Positions 1-8,535 of a DNA stretch of 64,000 nt are shown here, in pieces; the stretch's first letter is position 1; each line of letters starts with the position of its first letter. Both the position numbers and the translations under genes were made by a program. Where the stretch lies: NCBI RefSeq assembly GCF_900589395.1, contig NZ_UUIS01000018.1, positions 1-64,000 of the forward strand, read 5' to 3'. Source of the DNA: Pseudomonas viridiflava. GTDB lineage: Bacteria; Pseudomonadota; Gammaproteobacteria; Pseudomonadales; Pseudomonadaceae. The notes beneath the pieces are model-generated. The model worked only from the letters and a program-made list of their open reading frames with translations. It was not told the origin of the DNA and did not search any database.

Positions 1-125
1 GTAAGAATTACATGAGAGGGCGTATTGCCTTTGCCATCCAGCAAGCCCACCAGCCATTGGCCGGCGGTTTCGTCTGCTTGCTGTATGCGATGCGAAAAGG
101 CGGGTGCCGCAGCGGGTGTGCTCAT
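1..125 (-). CDS. Second T6SS effector, 5' fragment (runs off window)
   Basis: Only the first 41 codons are visible, read leftward from the ATG at 125-123 and leaving the window at base 1. The peptide (starting MSTPAAAPAF) is identical to the N terminus of the complete effector at 1144-2652, and the DNA is identical too. The start codon overlaps the stop of the upstream immunity gene as ATGA, exactly as the complete effector overlaps vgrG. This implies that another toxin gene, sharing the same targeting N terminus, follows the first toxin/immunity pair. Whether its C-terminal toxin domain is the same, different or truncated cannot be seen. Confidence 0.8.
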   Translation of the reverse strand, partial: MSTPAAAPAFSHRIQQADETAGQWLVGLLDGKGNTPSHVIL

Positions 126-135
126 TGTTCGGTGT
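1..135. repeat. Direct repeat, copy 1 (effector 5' end)
   Basis: Bases 1-135 match 2528-2662 with a single mismatch (128 versus 2655). The repeat covers the first 125 nt of an effector gene plus the last codons of the preceding gene, which gives both the immunity protein and VgrG the ending Thr-Glu-Gln. It probably continues past the left edge of the window. Confidence 0.95.
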
Positions 136-1141
136 TAATCATCGGCGGTGGCAACTGGTCCTGGCTCCACTGCCAGAATGTCAGGCCATAGTCGCTGCCT
201 TCGATGTTGGGAAATTTAACACCCTGCTGGAAATAGCGCAGTGAGTTGGCTTTCGCCATGGTGAGCCACCAACCGGTTTTGGGGCAGATTTCACCGGCGG
301 CCTTACGCGGTGGATGGGGAACGATCGGCTTGGATGGGTTGGGCGGACTGCTGACGCTGCGGGCGTAATCCACCAAGTCCTTTGGGTAAAACGGCATGTC
401 GCGATAAGTGCTGTCGTCGATGCTGAGGATGAAGGTGATTGCCCCGGCTTCCAGCGACCAATAGCCGGGGAAGAGTGCGCTCTTGTGCCGGTTGTGATAA
501 GGCTCGCGCCGGCTCGCCAAATACCACTCTTTCAAATATCGAGCCATCAGAGCAGGGCGTTGATCAGGCTCGGCCTGAAAAATATGGCGGGTTTTACGGT
601 ACGGCAGTTGCCGGGTGTAGATCGTGGAGCCGGGACGACCGGGAAGATACGGGGCTACCAGGGCTTCCAGCAAAGCATCCTGATCGTCATTTTCATGGAT
701 GAGCAGGTCCATGATGTTGTGGAGTTCGGCGGAGTGGTTGAGGAGGATCGCGAAACAGATGAGTTGTAGAGCGACCCAGTACCCAGTGTCGTAGAGATCA
801 ATATGTGGAACTTTATGCCCATCATTCTCGTTGCTTTTTTCAAAGCTCAAATTGTGGGTGGCAAAATCCTGCCACGCGCAAACGGATCCAGATAAAATCT
901 CAGCTATTTCTCTCACAGGAGCGCCTGCTGAGTAACTGTAAATAATAAGATTTAGTGTTTGCTCTGCGCGACTGTGCGAAGCGAGCATTTTTCTGCTAAA
1001 TGGTATATCTGATGAATCCATGCTTGTTTTTAATAGAGGAATGAATTTAATGGCATTGCCAAGCACATTTGAATAGTCTCTATATGTTTGTAGTGGCTCT
1101 CTTTTTTGAGTAGACCACTCTGGCTGTGATAGTGCTTTCAT
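122..1141 (-). CDS. PoNi-like T6SS immunity protein (DUF1910/DUF1911)
   Basis: 339 aa, cytosolic, no signal peptide. The C-terminal half has the hallmark DUF1911 pattern: LKEWY, then HK, then GYWSLEAGAITFIL, then DDS, then FYPKDLVDYA. The N-terminal half corresponds to DUF1910. This is the architecture known for PoNi proteins, which neutralise PoNe DNase toxins. It begins two bases after the stop of the PoNe-like effector, so the two form a bicistron and the assignment as cognate immunity is strong. The 5' part (about 780-1140) is clearly AT-richer than the surrounding core genes, suggesting horizontal origin. The last codons overlap the start of a second effector as ATGA. Confidence 0.85.
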   Translation of the reverse strand: MKALSQPEWSTQKREPLQTYRDYSNVLGNAIKFIPLLKTSMDSSDIPFSRKMLASHSRAEQTLNLIIYSYSAGAPVREIAEILSGSVCAWQDFATHNLSFEKSNENDGHKVPHIDLYDTGYWVALQLICFAILLNHSAELHNIMDLLIHENDDQDALLEALVAPYLPGRPGSTIYTRQLPYRKTRHIFQAEPDQRPALMARYLKEWYLASRREPYHNRHKSALFPGYWSLEAGAITFILSIDDSTYRDMPFYPKDLVDYARSVSSPPNPSKPIVPHPPRKAAGEICPKTGWWLTMAKANSLRYFQQGVKFPNIEGSDYGLTFWQWSQDQLPPPMINTEQ

Positions 1142-1143
1142 GT

Positions 1144-2652
1144 TCAGGTCATCAGTATGTTGTCAGGGATGGTAATAATCGGAAATTGTGGTTTGTGGAT
1201 TCTTCCTTTTGAGCGATCATGCATTTCATACTGTTTCCCCGTAATCATGAATATTTCTCTGTTGTAAGGATATGGAGAGTCATCGGAAAGCATATGCAAA
1301 AGTAGAGTTGTAATTTTTTCTTTATGGCTAATTGCAATGGTTCCGTCATTCTGTATGGACGATTTTATCCAAAAGTGACTCATCTGCCGTCCTTTAGCCT
1401 TGGTGGTACTTAACGTCCCCGTCTGCTTGTCTGCATTTGCCAAGGCTTTTTCATTATTGATAATCGTATAAGTGTTGCTCGGCGCATCGTCACTCAACGC
1501 TGCATCCGGGTCGTAACCCCCCGTCCCATCCAGAATCTTCGCCGTGTCAGTCCGTGTCCCTTCCACCGCTTTTCTATCGTTCTCGTCCATGCCGTCGAGA
1601 AAGCTGAAGTGTGCCCAGGTGCTGCCCTTGGTTTCGCCCACGGTGTACAGCCGGCCTTTGTGTTGGCCGAACCACAAATGGTCCAGTCCCTGGCTGTTGA
1701 CCCCGGACTGACGTACCGTCGAGCCGTTGGTTTTCTTGCTGCTTTCCCATTCCTCGATCAAGCGGCCGTGGTCATTGATCTTGCGACAGCCCGGTCGGGA
1801 GAGCCTGACGTAATACTCGACGATGTGTTCGGCAGGCACGCCGGTGGACCAGCGTTTGCGCTTGCTTTGCCGGATTTGATGAATCGTCGGCGTTTCACCA
1901 CGCGGGAGTGGGTTGTTGCCGGTGTTGTCGACGATGGGTTTATCGTTTCTGGGCTGAGCTTGGCCTGTCGAGGCTCTTGGCGCAGAGGGCGCTGGCAAGC
2001 TGCGTTGCGCGCCAGACACTTGCGCGGTGCTGGCCACCAGAGGCTGTTCAAGCATGTCATCCACGACTTTTTTCAGCGCGTCGATAGCCTGTTGCAGTCT
2101 GTCGGGTGCCTGCTGTTTGATCTGTTTGAGCGACGCGATCAGGTCGTTGGCTTTCTGTCGCCCGGCCACAAGCTGTACCAGCCAGCGATCCAGGGTGGCA
2201 ATCAGGTTATTGATCATGCTGTCGAGCATGTGCAGGGCTTCGCGATGCACCTTGCTCCAGTCCATGCCCTCAAGCGCTTTACCGGGATTGATGCGGGTGT
2301 AATAGCGCATGGCATCGAACACCCGATTGACGTTGTGCCCGTTGCGCGCCAGCGTGAAGCCCGCTTTGAACGCATCGCCCAGACCTGGAATACAGCCGAT
2401 AAGGTTGATCAGCAGGTCCAGCCAGAGCGCAGGATTGGTCGGTGATGGGCTCAGGGCAATGATGCAGCGCAGCAGATCGCGCAGGTCGAAAAGCTGCCCG
2501 ATAACGGGCACACAACCCAACACCGCCGTAAGAATTACATGAGAGGGCGTATTGCCTTTGCCATCCAGCAAGCCCACCAGCCATTGGCCGGCGGTTTCGT
2601 CTGCTTGCTGTATGCGATGCGAAAAGGCGGGTGCCGCAGCGGGTGTGCTCAT
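1144..2652 (-). CDS. PoNe-like DNase effector of the T6SS
   Basis: 502 aa. Residues about 38-100 hold two hydrophobic segments (around VIGQLFDLRDLLRCI and LLINLIGCIPGLGDAF) like the membrane or loading regions of T6SS cargo. Residues 130-205 are a predicted helical or coiled stretch and 205-265 a low-complexity linker. From about 270 comes a PD-(D/E)xK-type nuclease: D324 in QGLDHLW, E340-x-K342 in TVGETKGS, and a later KGRQMSHFWI block like that of PoNe toxins. It starts by ATGA overlap with vgrG and is followed by a PoNi-like gene, so it is probably carried by that VgrG. No DUF4123, DUF1795 or PAAR gene lies between. Predicted role: DNA degradation in rival bacteria. The toxin half is AT-richer than the N-terminal half. 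Confidence 0.8.
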   Translation of the reverse strand: MSTPAAAPAFSHRIQQADETAGQWLVGLLDGKGNTPSHVILTAVLGCVPVIGQLFDLRDLLRCIIALSPSPTNPALWLDLLINLIGCIPGLGDAFKAGFTLARNGHNVNRVFDAMRYYTRINPGKALEGMDWSKVHREALHMLDSMINNLIATLDRWLVQLVAGRQKANDLIASLKQIKQQAPDRLQQAIDALKKVVDDMLEQPLVASTAQVSGAQRSLPAPSAPRASTGQAQPRNDKPIVDNTGNNPLPRGETPTIHQIRQSKRKRWSTGVPAEHIVEYYVRLSRPGCRKINDHGRLIEEWESSKKTNGSTVRQSGVNSQGLDHLWFGQHKGRLYTVGETKGSTWAHFSFLDGMDENDRKAVEGTRTDTAKILDGTGGYDPDAALSDDAPSNTYTIINNEKALANADKQTGTLSTTKAKGRQMSHFWIKSSIQNDGTIAISHKEKITTLLLHMLSDDSPYPYNREIFMITGKQYEMHDRSKGRIHKPQFPIITIPDNILMT

Positions 2653-2662
2653 TGCTCGGTGT
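2528..2662. repeat. Direct repeat, copy 2 (effector 5' end)
   Basis: Second copy of the 135-bp repeat also seen at 1-135 (one mismatch). It spans the vgrG/effector junction and effector codons 1-41. The shared segment would allow homologous recombination to delete, duplicate or swap toxin/immunity cassettes behind vgrG. Confidence 0.95.
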
Positions 2663-5645
2663 CCTTTTGCGGACGAGGCACCGGGTGATCGGCGGGATAG
2701 TGCGTGGCGGCAGAATCCCCTTCACTGGGCAGTTGGTATTCAAGAAAACCGTCATGGTCTTGCACGGATTGTTGTGCATTCATGGCCGCGATTTCGTCGT
2801 CAAATAACTGGTCCTCAAGATGGGCTTGTTCGGTATTGGACAGGATCTCCAGTGACGACAGCGCTTCGGTGCTTTCCTGCACCGCCTTTCCAAACAGCGA
2901 ATTGGTCAGGGATGGCGTGAAGTCATCCGGCGTCTCGCGGCCAGTGTCTGCGTATTCCACTTTGGACGGAAACGGCGGTGGGTTTTCCACGCGGGCTTGC
3001 CCTTGCTCATCGAGGGTGCCAGTCAGGGTTTGACCGTTGCTGAAATGCACGGTGTAAGGCGCGCCTGCAACCGGAGACTGGTCGTGATAGCGATAGCCAA
3101 GTTTAAGCACCGGGGACTCGACGCCATTGGGCAGAATGGGCATGTCGGGTGCCGTGATCGCCCCACCCATGATCGGATGTTCCCCACCCCTGACCGTAAA
3201 CGCACCGTCGCAGACAACGGTGATATTCGTGCCCTGCAAAGTGATGCTGCTGGTACCCGATTGCAGCACGATCCTGTCTTTGGCAATCAGCTCGATACGA
3301 TCGTCGGCAGCGTTCAGGATCAGATCCTGATCGGCAATGATTTCCAGTGCGCTGCTGTGAGCGTGCAGGCTGACATTACCGTGTTGGCTGATGACCTTGG
3401 CGCCGCCCTCGGCGGTGAACAGGTTCAGGCTGTCGCCGGTCACGCCGGCCACCGTATGGCGTGCGCTGAACTGGCCGTCCTGTTGTGCGGTGATGTGCAG
3501 GTACTCACCGGCATGTGCGGTGCTGCTGTTGGGGGTGGTCATGATCAGGTGGCTGGGGGTTTCCAGCACGATGTGGGGTTCGCTGAAACAGGGGACGGGA
3601 TCGCCGCCGTCACGCTGGTTGGCGCTGGGCTGGCTGGCTTTCTGGCCGTTGACCTGTGGCGAGTGGTGCGCGCCTTTTTGCGGGTCGAGTTGGGCGGTCA
3701 GGGTTCGCTGCGCGGGATTGGCACTCAGGGTGCCGGCCTCAGCGCCTTGAGCGGCCTGATTGAGGTGTTCAGCGGTGTCGACGGCTCCTTGCAACTGCGC
3801 GTGGGCTTCACTCATGTCCATTTGGGTCGACACACCGTCCTTGCGGCGGCTGGCCGAGAGCAACAAACCTTGCTCGGCACGAACCTGGCCCCAACCGTTG
3901 GTGGCCGTGTCGAATCCCTGACCCAGATAAGCACCGCGCTCGGCACCTTGTTGTTCGATCAGGTAACCGAGAGCCAGTTGACTGTCGGCAGTGGCGTTGT
4001 GTAGTGCATGGCGTAATTGGCCGCTGGCATCGTCCAGCAGCCATTGGCTGGCGGTGGAGCCGTCGAGGTTGCGGGTGTGCAGGCCGCTGAGGGTGCCCGG
4101 ATGATTGCTTTTCGAATCGACGCCCGACGCGAACGGTGGCGCATCATGGCCGCCGTACAACTGACCGGTGATTGTTGGCTGGTCGATATCGCCATCGGCA
4201 AACCCGATCAGCACTTCAGCACCGATGCGCGGCGTGAAGTGCTGGCCGAAGTTGTTGCCGACAGCGTCTTCAGCCACCCGCACCCAGGTGCCCGAACTCT
4301 GATTGCCCGGCGCATGGCCGGCGGATGAGGTGTCGTTGTCCGGGGCAAACAGGCCACCGAGCAGCGGCTGATCGCCACGCTGCCAGGGGAATTGCACCCG
4401 CACCTGATGATCGCGTGTGCTGGTGATCGCTTGTTTCGTAGCGCCGACCACGATGGCGCTCTGCACACCCGAAGCCAGAGGGCGCGGCAACAGTGTCGAC
4501 ACCACCGGCACGGTCGCGGGAATGGCGGTAAATCGATTGCGGTAGCTGCCCGCTTCCAATCGCGATTCGCGGCGACGATGAGCAAGCGCTGCCCCCAGGT
4601 TATTAACCGCGTGGTGGGCCACGGACAGGCAGATGAAGTCCTGATTGTGGTTGTTGACATGCCCTGTGAGGGTATAGCGCGGGCCGGGTTGCAATTGTCG
4701 AATAGCACCTTCGCCTTGGTACAGGTGCGCCTTCAAGCGAGCGGCGTCCAGAAGCAGCTCGGCCCATAGATCGGCCTGCTGGTCGGTGGTAAAGAGCAGT
4801 GGCGGCTGGGCATCAAACAGCTCGCGCGTTGGTAAAACCGAGGCATCAGAGGCTGGATTATGGTGCGCGCGACCGGAGATGGCATTCATCAGCGCAGGGT
4901 TCCATCGACTGGTGCTAGTGCTATCACTGCATACATTCAATTGCTCGCTGAAATGGTTTATGCCGTCGCCTGCCTCGGTGGCATGGATGCGGGTGAAAGG
5001 TAGGGATTGCCCTTCCGGCCAGGGGTTGTAGCGATCAAAGATCACCAGCGTCGCGCTGCCAGTGGGCAAACCGTCGGCGTCCAGCAACGGCGTTTCGGCG
5101 TGTTCAAAACGAAAGCTCAGGCCTTCTTCGGACAACACACGGGTTACAAACTCGAAATCGGTTTCCCGGTACTGGGTACAGATCGGACGAGGGACCAGCG
5201 GTTGGGTCACGGCGTGGCGCCACTGCGCTTGAGGGTAGTCGGCAAACACCCGGCCCACGATGCCGAGCACGTCCAAGTCCTGAAAGATCAGGGTATTGCG
5301 CCGTTGCTTGAGCAGACTCAACCAGGTCGCGACGCGCAGGCGATAATCTGTCAGGCCGCCATCGCTGTCTTGTTGTTCAACCTCGATGACCATGCCCTGC
5401 CAGAGCCGTAAACGACCATCGGCCTGGATCAGTTGCAGGTTGATAGTGCGGTCGATCAAGGCATCGATGTCCAGCCAGGGCTGCACCGACACACACTCCA
5501 GAGTGAAGTCCAGCTCCTGATTCAGCGCCTCTACGCCCTGCATGCGCTCGACCAGCAGCGCGTCGGGCAAGGCGGTTTGCAAGGTGATAAAGCGGTGGTG
5601 CTGGGACAGCAGTTCGCGCCACGACGCAGCGTTGAAGTCATCCAT
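2649..5645 (-). CDS. vgrG: T6SS spike protein VgrG with C-terminal extension
   Basis: 998 aa, longer than a minimal VgrG (about 650-700 aa). Order: gp27-like region (about 1-400, including the conserved QYRETDFEFVTRVLSEEGL), gp5-like OB region around VRVQFPWQRGDQ (about 425-500), a region around YLGQGFDTATNGWGQVR, then a DUF2345-type beta-helix (about 640-830, HSSALEIIADQDLILNAADD). After that comes a transthyretin-like segment with SPVAGAPYTVHF and GTLDEQGQARV (about 850-915) and an acidic tail. TTR-like VgrG extensions are known cargo-docking surfaces, which fits the directly overlapping effector gene. The start is supported by a GGGGAT ribosome-binding sequence just upstream. No other T6SS structural genes are in view, so this is an orphan vgrG island. 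Confidence 0.93.
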   Translation of the reverse strand: MDDFNAASWRELLSQHHRFITLQTALPDALLVERMQGVEALNQELDFTLECVSVQPWLDIDALIDRTINLQLIQADGRLRLWQGMVIEVEQQDSDGGLTDYRLRVATWLSLLKQRRNTLIFQDLDVLGIVGRVFADYPQAQWRHAVTQPLVPRPICTQYRETDFEFVTRVLSEEGLSFRFEHAETPLLDADGLPTGSATLVIFDRYNPWPEGQSLPFTRIHATEAGDGINHFSEQLNVCSDSTSTSRWNPALMNAISGRAHHNPASDASVLPTRELFDAQPPLLFTTDQQADLWAELLLDAARLKAHLYQGEGAIRQLQPGPRYTLTGHVNNHNQDFICLSVAHHAVNNLGAALAHRRRESRLEAGSYRNRFTAIPATVPVVSTLLPRPLASGVQSAIVVGATKQAITSTRDHQVRVQFPWQRGDQPLLGGLFAPDNDTSSAGHAPGNQSSGTWVRVAEDAVGNNFGQHFTPRIGAEVLIGFADGDIDQPTITGQLYGGHDAPPFASGVDSKSNHPGTLSGLHTRNLDGSTASQWLLDDASGQLRHALHNATADSQLALGYLIEQQGAERGAYLGQGFDTATNGWGQVRAEQGLLLSASRRKDGVSTQMDMSEAHAQLQGAVDTAEHLNQAAQGAEAGTLSANPAQRTLTAQLDPQKGAHHSPQVNGQKASQPSANQRDGGDPVPCFSEPHIVLETPSHLIMTTPNSSTAHAGEYLHITAQQDGQFSARHTVAGVTGDSLNLFTAEGGAKVISQHGNVSLHAHSSALEIIADQDLILNAADDRIELIAKDRIVLQSGTSSITLQGTNITVVCDGAFTVRGGEHPIMGGAITAPDMPILPNGVESPVLKLGYRYHDQSPVAGAPYTVHFSNGQTLTGTLDEQGQARVENPPPFPSKVEYADTGRETPDDFTPSLTNSLFGKAVQESTEALSSLEILSNTEQAHLEDQLFDDEIAAMNAQQSVQDHDGFLEYQLPSEGDSAATHYPADHPVPRPQKDTEQ

Positions 5646-6022
5646 CGGTCATCCCCGGAGATTCGGCGCACGCGATGGCGCGGAAAAGATTGCTCATAAG
5701 TGCGGGGAGGAGAATCGGGAGTGCGAGCGGGAATTGAAATCAGGCGATTCAGCGAGGCGTGTAGGACGATGCTGAAAGGGATTAGCCGGTTACCTACAAA
5801 GAGTTTTTTCGGGAGTCAGATCGGGAATGTGGTGCAGCGAGACGAGTTATATCGAACAGTGGATTGCACCGCATTCAACACCTCGCTGCTGCTCCAGAAG
5901 CAACCTATCAGCAGCGGGTGGCGATGCAGACGCAACCGGTAAATCCAGCGTGATAGGCGGGGCTGGAAAAGCGTGTCGCCAATGCCTGAAAAACATTGCC
6001 ATGAAAATAAAAAAACAATAAA

Positions 6023-6035
6023 TATCAATAATTTA
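6023..6035 (+). promoter_or_regulatory. Candidate IHF binding site
   Basis: TATCAATAATTTA fits the IHF consensus WATCAANNNNTTR at every fixed position and sits in an A/T-tract-rich stretch. It lies about 40-50 bp upstream of the sigma-54-type promoter, the usual place for IHF to bend DNA between an enhancer-bound activator and sigma-54 polymerase. Confidence 0.55.
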
Positions 6036-6072
6036 AAAATTAAAAAACATCGCATAACGCTTTTTTCACAAC

Positions 6073-6088
6073 TGGCATAAACCCTGCT
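6073..6088 (+). promoter_or_regulatory. Candidate sigma-54 (-24/-12) promoter
   Basis: TGGCATAAACCCTGCT has the invariant GG at 6074-6075 and GC at 6086-6087 with the exact 12-bp phasing of -24/-12 promoters. It matches TGGCA...TGCW of the consensus, with deviations at the two bases after TGGCA and at the first T of TTGC. Transcription would start near 6099, leaving a leader of about 80 nt before the first receptor gene. Confidence 0.6.
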
Positions 6089-6181
6089 ATCTCCCTGTAG
6101 AACATAAAGCGCATCCCACTCCTGGAAGAATGCGCAGCCGCCATCACGGCGAGTCTTTCTTGCGTCTACGGGGATTTCATC

Positions 6182-8437
6182 ATGTTGAAGATCAATCCGA
6201 TCACCCAGGGTATCTGGCTGACCCTGGCCTTGAGCGGCGCCGGGACCGGTGCTGCCTGGGCCGCAGAGCCCGTCGGCACGAATGCCAACGAAGCGCCGGC
6301 CCTCAAGACCGTCACGGTCACCGCACAACGCCGCGAAGAGACCGTCCAGGAGATTCCGGCAGCGGTGTCAGTGGTCAACGGTTCGAGCATCACCGCCGAC
6401 GGCGTGCGCTCGATGGGCGATATCACCACCTTCGTGCCCAATGCGGCGGCCAAGAACCCCGACGGCGACGGGCGCCCGCGCTGGTACATCCGAGGCCTGG
6501 GCACCGGCGACACCGGTCCGGCCACCGTATACCCGGTGGGCATCTATGCCGATGACGTCTACCTGAACGCGCCCATTGCCAGTGGCGGCCCGCTGTTCGA
6601 CCTGGAACGCATCGAGATCCTGCGTGGCCCGCAAGGCACGCTGTACGGCAAAAACACCACCGCGGGCGCTGTGAACATCATTTCCAAAAAGCCCGGCTTC
6701 GACACCGACGGCTACGGCACCCTGGGCTTTGGCAGCAAGAACGAGCGCATCCTCAGCGGTGCCCTGGGCGGCGCGCTGGTCGATGAGAAACTCGCCGCCC
6801 GCGTGTCGTTGTATTCCGAGGAGCGCGACGGTTTCAGCAAGAACCTGACCACCGACCAGACCTACGGCGACGTCAACAAAAAGGCTGCCCGCGTGCAGTT
6901 CCTGGCGCAATTGAACGAGGACCTGGACGTCCTGTGGAAAATCCACAGCCGCCAATACAAGGGCGACGGCAGCAATGGCTCGCTGCCAGTGGGCACTTAT
7001 TACAACGTCGGCTACCAGCGCCCCGAAGGCCGACGCATCGAGCTCAACGTCAAGGAAAGCGCGCGCCTGGATCACGATGGCACCTCGCTGACCCTCAACT
7101 GGCACCTGGGCGACTACACCCTGACCTCGATCAGCGCCTACGACAACATTCGCAGCAAGTCGGTCAGCGATGGCGACTACACCCCTTATGAAGTCAATGG
7201 CACCTCGCGCAGCGACAACGAGTACCGCCAGTACTCCCAGGAACTGCGCCTGGCTTCGCCGCAACAGGAGCAACTGCGCTGGCTGGCCGGTGCACATTAT
7301 TTCCACGAAGACCTGGACAGCAGCGGCACCCGCAGCATCGCCCCCGGTCCCCTGCCCAATGGCACCGGCTCCAACCAGACCGGTGCTACGGTGTTTCGCG
7401 ACCTGAACTTCGATCACAGCACCGACAGCTACGCGCTGTTCGGCAACGTAGCCTTCGACCTGACCGACAATTTCACCCTTACCGGCGGCCTGCGCTATAC
7501 CCAGGAAAAGAAAGACATCGACCTGAACCTGACGCAACTGACCCGCGCCAGCGCCAGCGGCCCACTGATGCCGCTCGGGGCAGCCGGCAGCAACGGCAGC
7601 AGCGAACGCGACAAGACCTGGGACGCATGGACCTATGATCTGACGCCCGAGTACCGCATCAACGACAACGTCCGGGTGTTCGCCCGTTATGCTCACGGCT
7701 TTCGCTCCGGCGGTTTCAACACCGGCCTGTCCACCAGCCTCGCGCAGTTGAGCACCGTCGATCCCGAAGAACTGGACGCCTACGAACTGGGATTGAAATC
7801 GGAGTGGTTCCAGGGCCGCTTGATCGCCAACGCCAACGTTTTCTACTACGACTATTCCGACATCCAGGTGAACCTGCTGACGGTCAACAACGGCATTCTC
7901 ACCACCGCATTGACCAATGGCGCCAAGGGCACAGTCAAGGGCGCGGAGTTGGAACTGGAAGGCCAGCCGACCGAGTACCTGCACCTGCGGGCGGCGCTGT
8001 CGTACCTGGACACCGAATACACCGACTTCAAGAACGTTAACCCGAGCACCGGTGCGGTGACTGGCGACTACAGCGGCAACAGCTTTGTGCGCTCGCCCAA
8101 GTACGTGGTATCGCTGGGCGGCGACTACACCATTCCCCTGCAGGTCGGCGGCAACCTGGTGGTGGGTGGCGATATCAGCTTTCGTGACAAGGAATACTTT
8201 CTGGCAGACCGCCAGAGCAGTGCCGACAAGGATCTCAGCCAGCCGCACTACACGCTGGCCAATGCGCGCCTGACCTGGTTCAGCCCCGACGAAAAACTCA
8301 GCGTCACTGGTTTCGCCAACAACCTGACCAACCGTGAATACCAGGTGCACGGCCGGCCCAACGGCGGCGTCGGGCAGAACGTGATTGTCTATGGCGATCC
8401 TCGCACTGTGGGCATCAGCGCCACACAACGCTTCTAA
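6182..8437 (+). CDS. TonB-dependent outer-membrane receptor 1
   Basis: 751 aa. A signal peptide of about 27 residues ends in GAAWA. A TonB-box-like TVTVTAQRR follows, then a plug domain with RIEILRGPQGTLYGKNT and GAVNIISKKP (about 140-172). A long beta-barrel ends in Phe (SATQRF), as expected for BamA-dependent insertion. No N-terminal signalling extension, so it is not an ECF-coupled transducer. Substrate unknown; the shared direction with a second receptor and a cystathionine lyase-like gene argues for an organosulfur or amino-acid-type ligand rather than a classical siderophore, but that is inference. A GGGGA ribosome-binding sequence precedes the ATG. Confidence 0.9.
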   Translation: MLKINPITQGIWLTLALSGAGTGAAWAAEPVGTNANEAPALKTVTVTAQRREETVQEIPAAVSVVNGSSITADGVRSMGDITTFVPNAAAKNPDGDGRPRWYIRGLGTGDTGPATVYPVGIYADDVYLNAPIASGGPLFDLERIEILRGPQGTLYGKNTTAGAVNIISKKPGFDTDGYGTLGFGSKNERILSGALGGALVDEKLAARVSLYSEERDGFSKNLTTDQTYGDVNKKAARVQFLAQLNEDLDVLWKIHSRQYKGDGSNGSLPVGTYYNVGYQRPEGRRIELNVKESARLDHDGTSLTLNWHLGDYTLTSISAYDNIRSKSVSDGDYTPYEVNGTSRSDNEYRQYSQELRLASPQQEQLRWLAGAHYFHEDLDSSGTRSIAPGPLPNGTGSNQTGATVFRDLNFDHSTDSYALFGNVAFDLTDNFTLTGGLRYTQEKKDIDLNLTQLTRASASGPLMPLGAAGSNGSSERDKTWDAWTYDLTPEYRINDNVRVFARYAHGFRSGGFNTGLSTSLAQLSTVDPEELDAYELGLKSEWFQGRLIANANVFYYDYSDIQVNLLTVNNGILTTALTNGAKGTVKGAELELEGQPTEYLHLRAALSYLDTEYTDFKNVNPSTGAVTGDYSGNSFVRSPKYVVSLGGDYTIPLQVGGNLVVGGDISFRDKEYFLADRQSSADKDLSQPHYTLANARLTWFSPDEKLSVTGFANNLTNREYQVHGRPNGGVGQNVIVYGDPRTVGISATQRF

Positions 8438-8535
8438 CCATCACCATGCGCCGGCCGCTCGTACGCGCCGGTGTCAGAAAGGTGTCGAGAAGGGACAACC
8501 CGGGCACACCGTTTTCCTTTTCAACAGGGGTCATC

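Larger units (their letters stand above)
5646..6181. promoter_or_regulatory. Divergent intergenic region between vgrG and receptor operon
   Basis: 536 bp with no convincing gene. The right third (about 6000-6060) is very AT-rich with A and T runs, unlike the flanks. It carries the IHF-type and sigma-54-type sites listed separately. A short inverted repeat CAATG-N9-CATTG lies at 5980-5998, a possible activator half-site pair. ORFs crossing the region in both directions look like chance frames. The vgrG promoter must lie in the left part but no clear element was recognised. Confidence 0.5.

Noticed and set aside
5816..6328. 170-aa frame on the minus strand over the vgrG-receptor gap
   Set aside because: It crosses the AT-rich regulatory region and runs into the receptor gene on the opposite strand, with no recognisable domain or good start.
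6368..8428. 686-aa minus-strand frame opposite receptor 1
   Set aside because: Typical antisense shadow of a GC-rich gene; Val/Ala/Gly-rich translation with no domain, whereas the plus strand encodes a clear TonB receptor.
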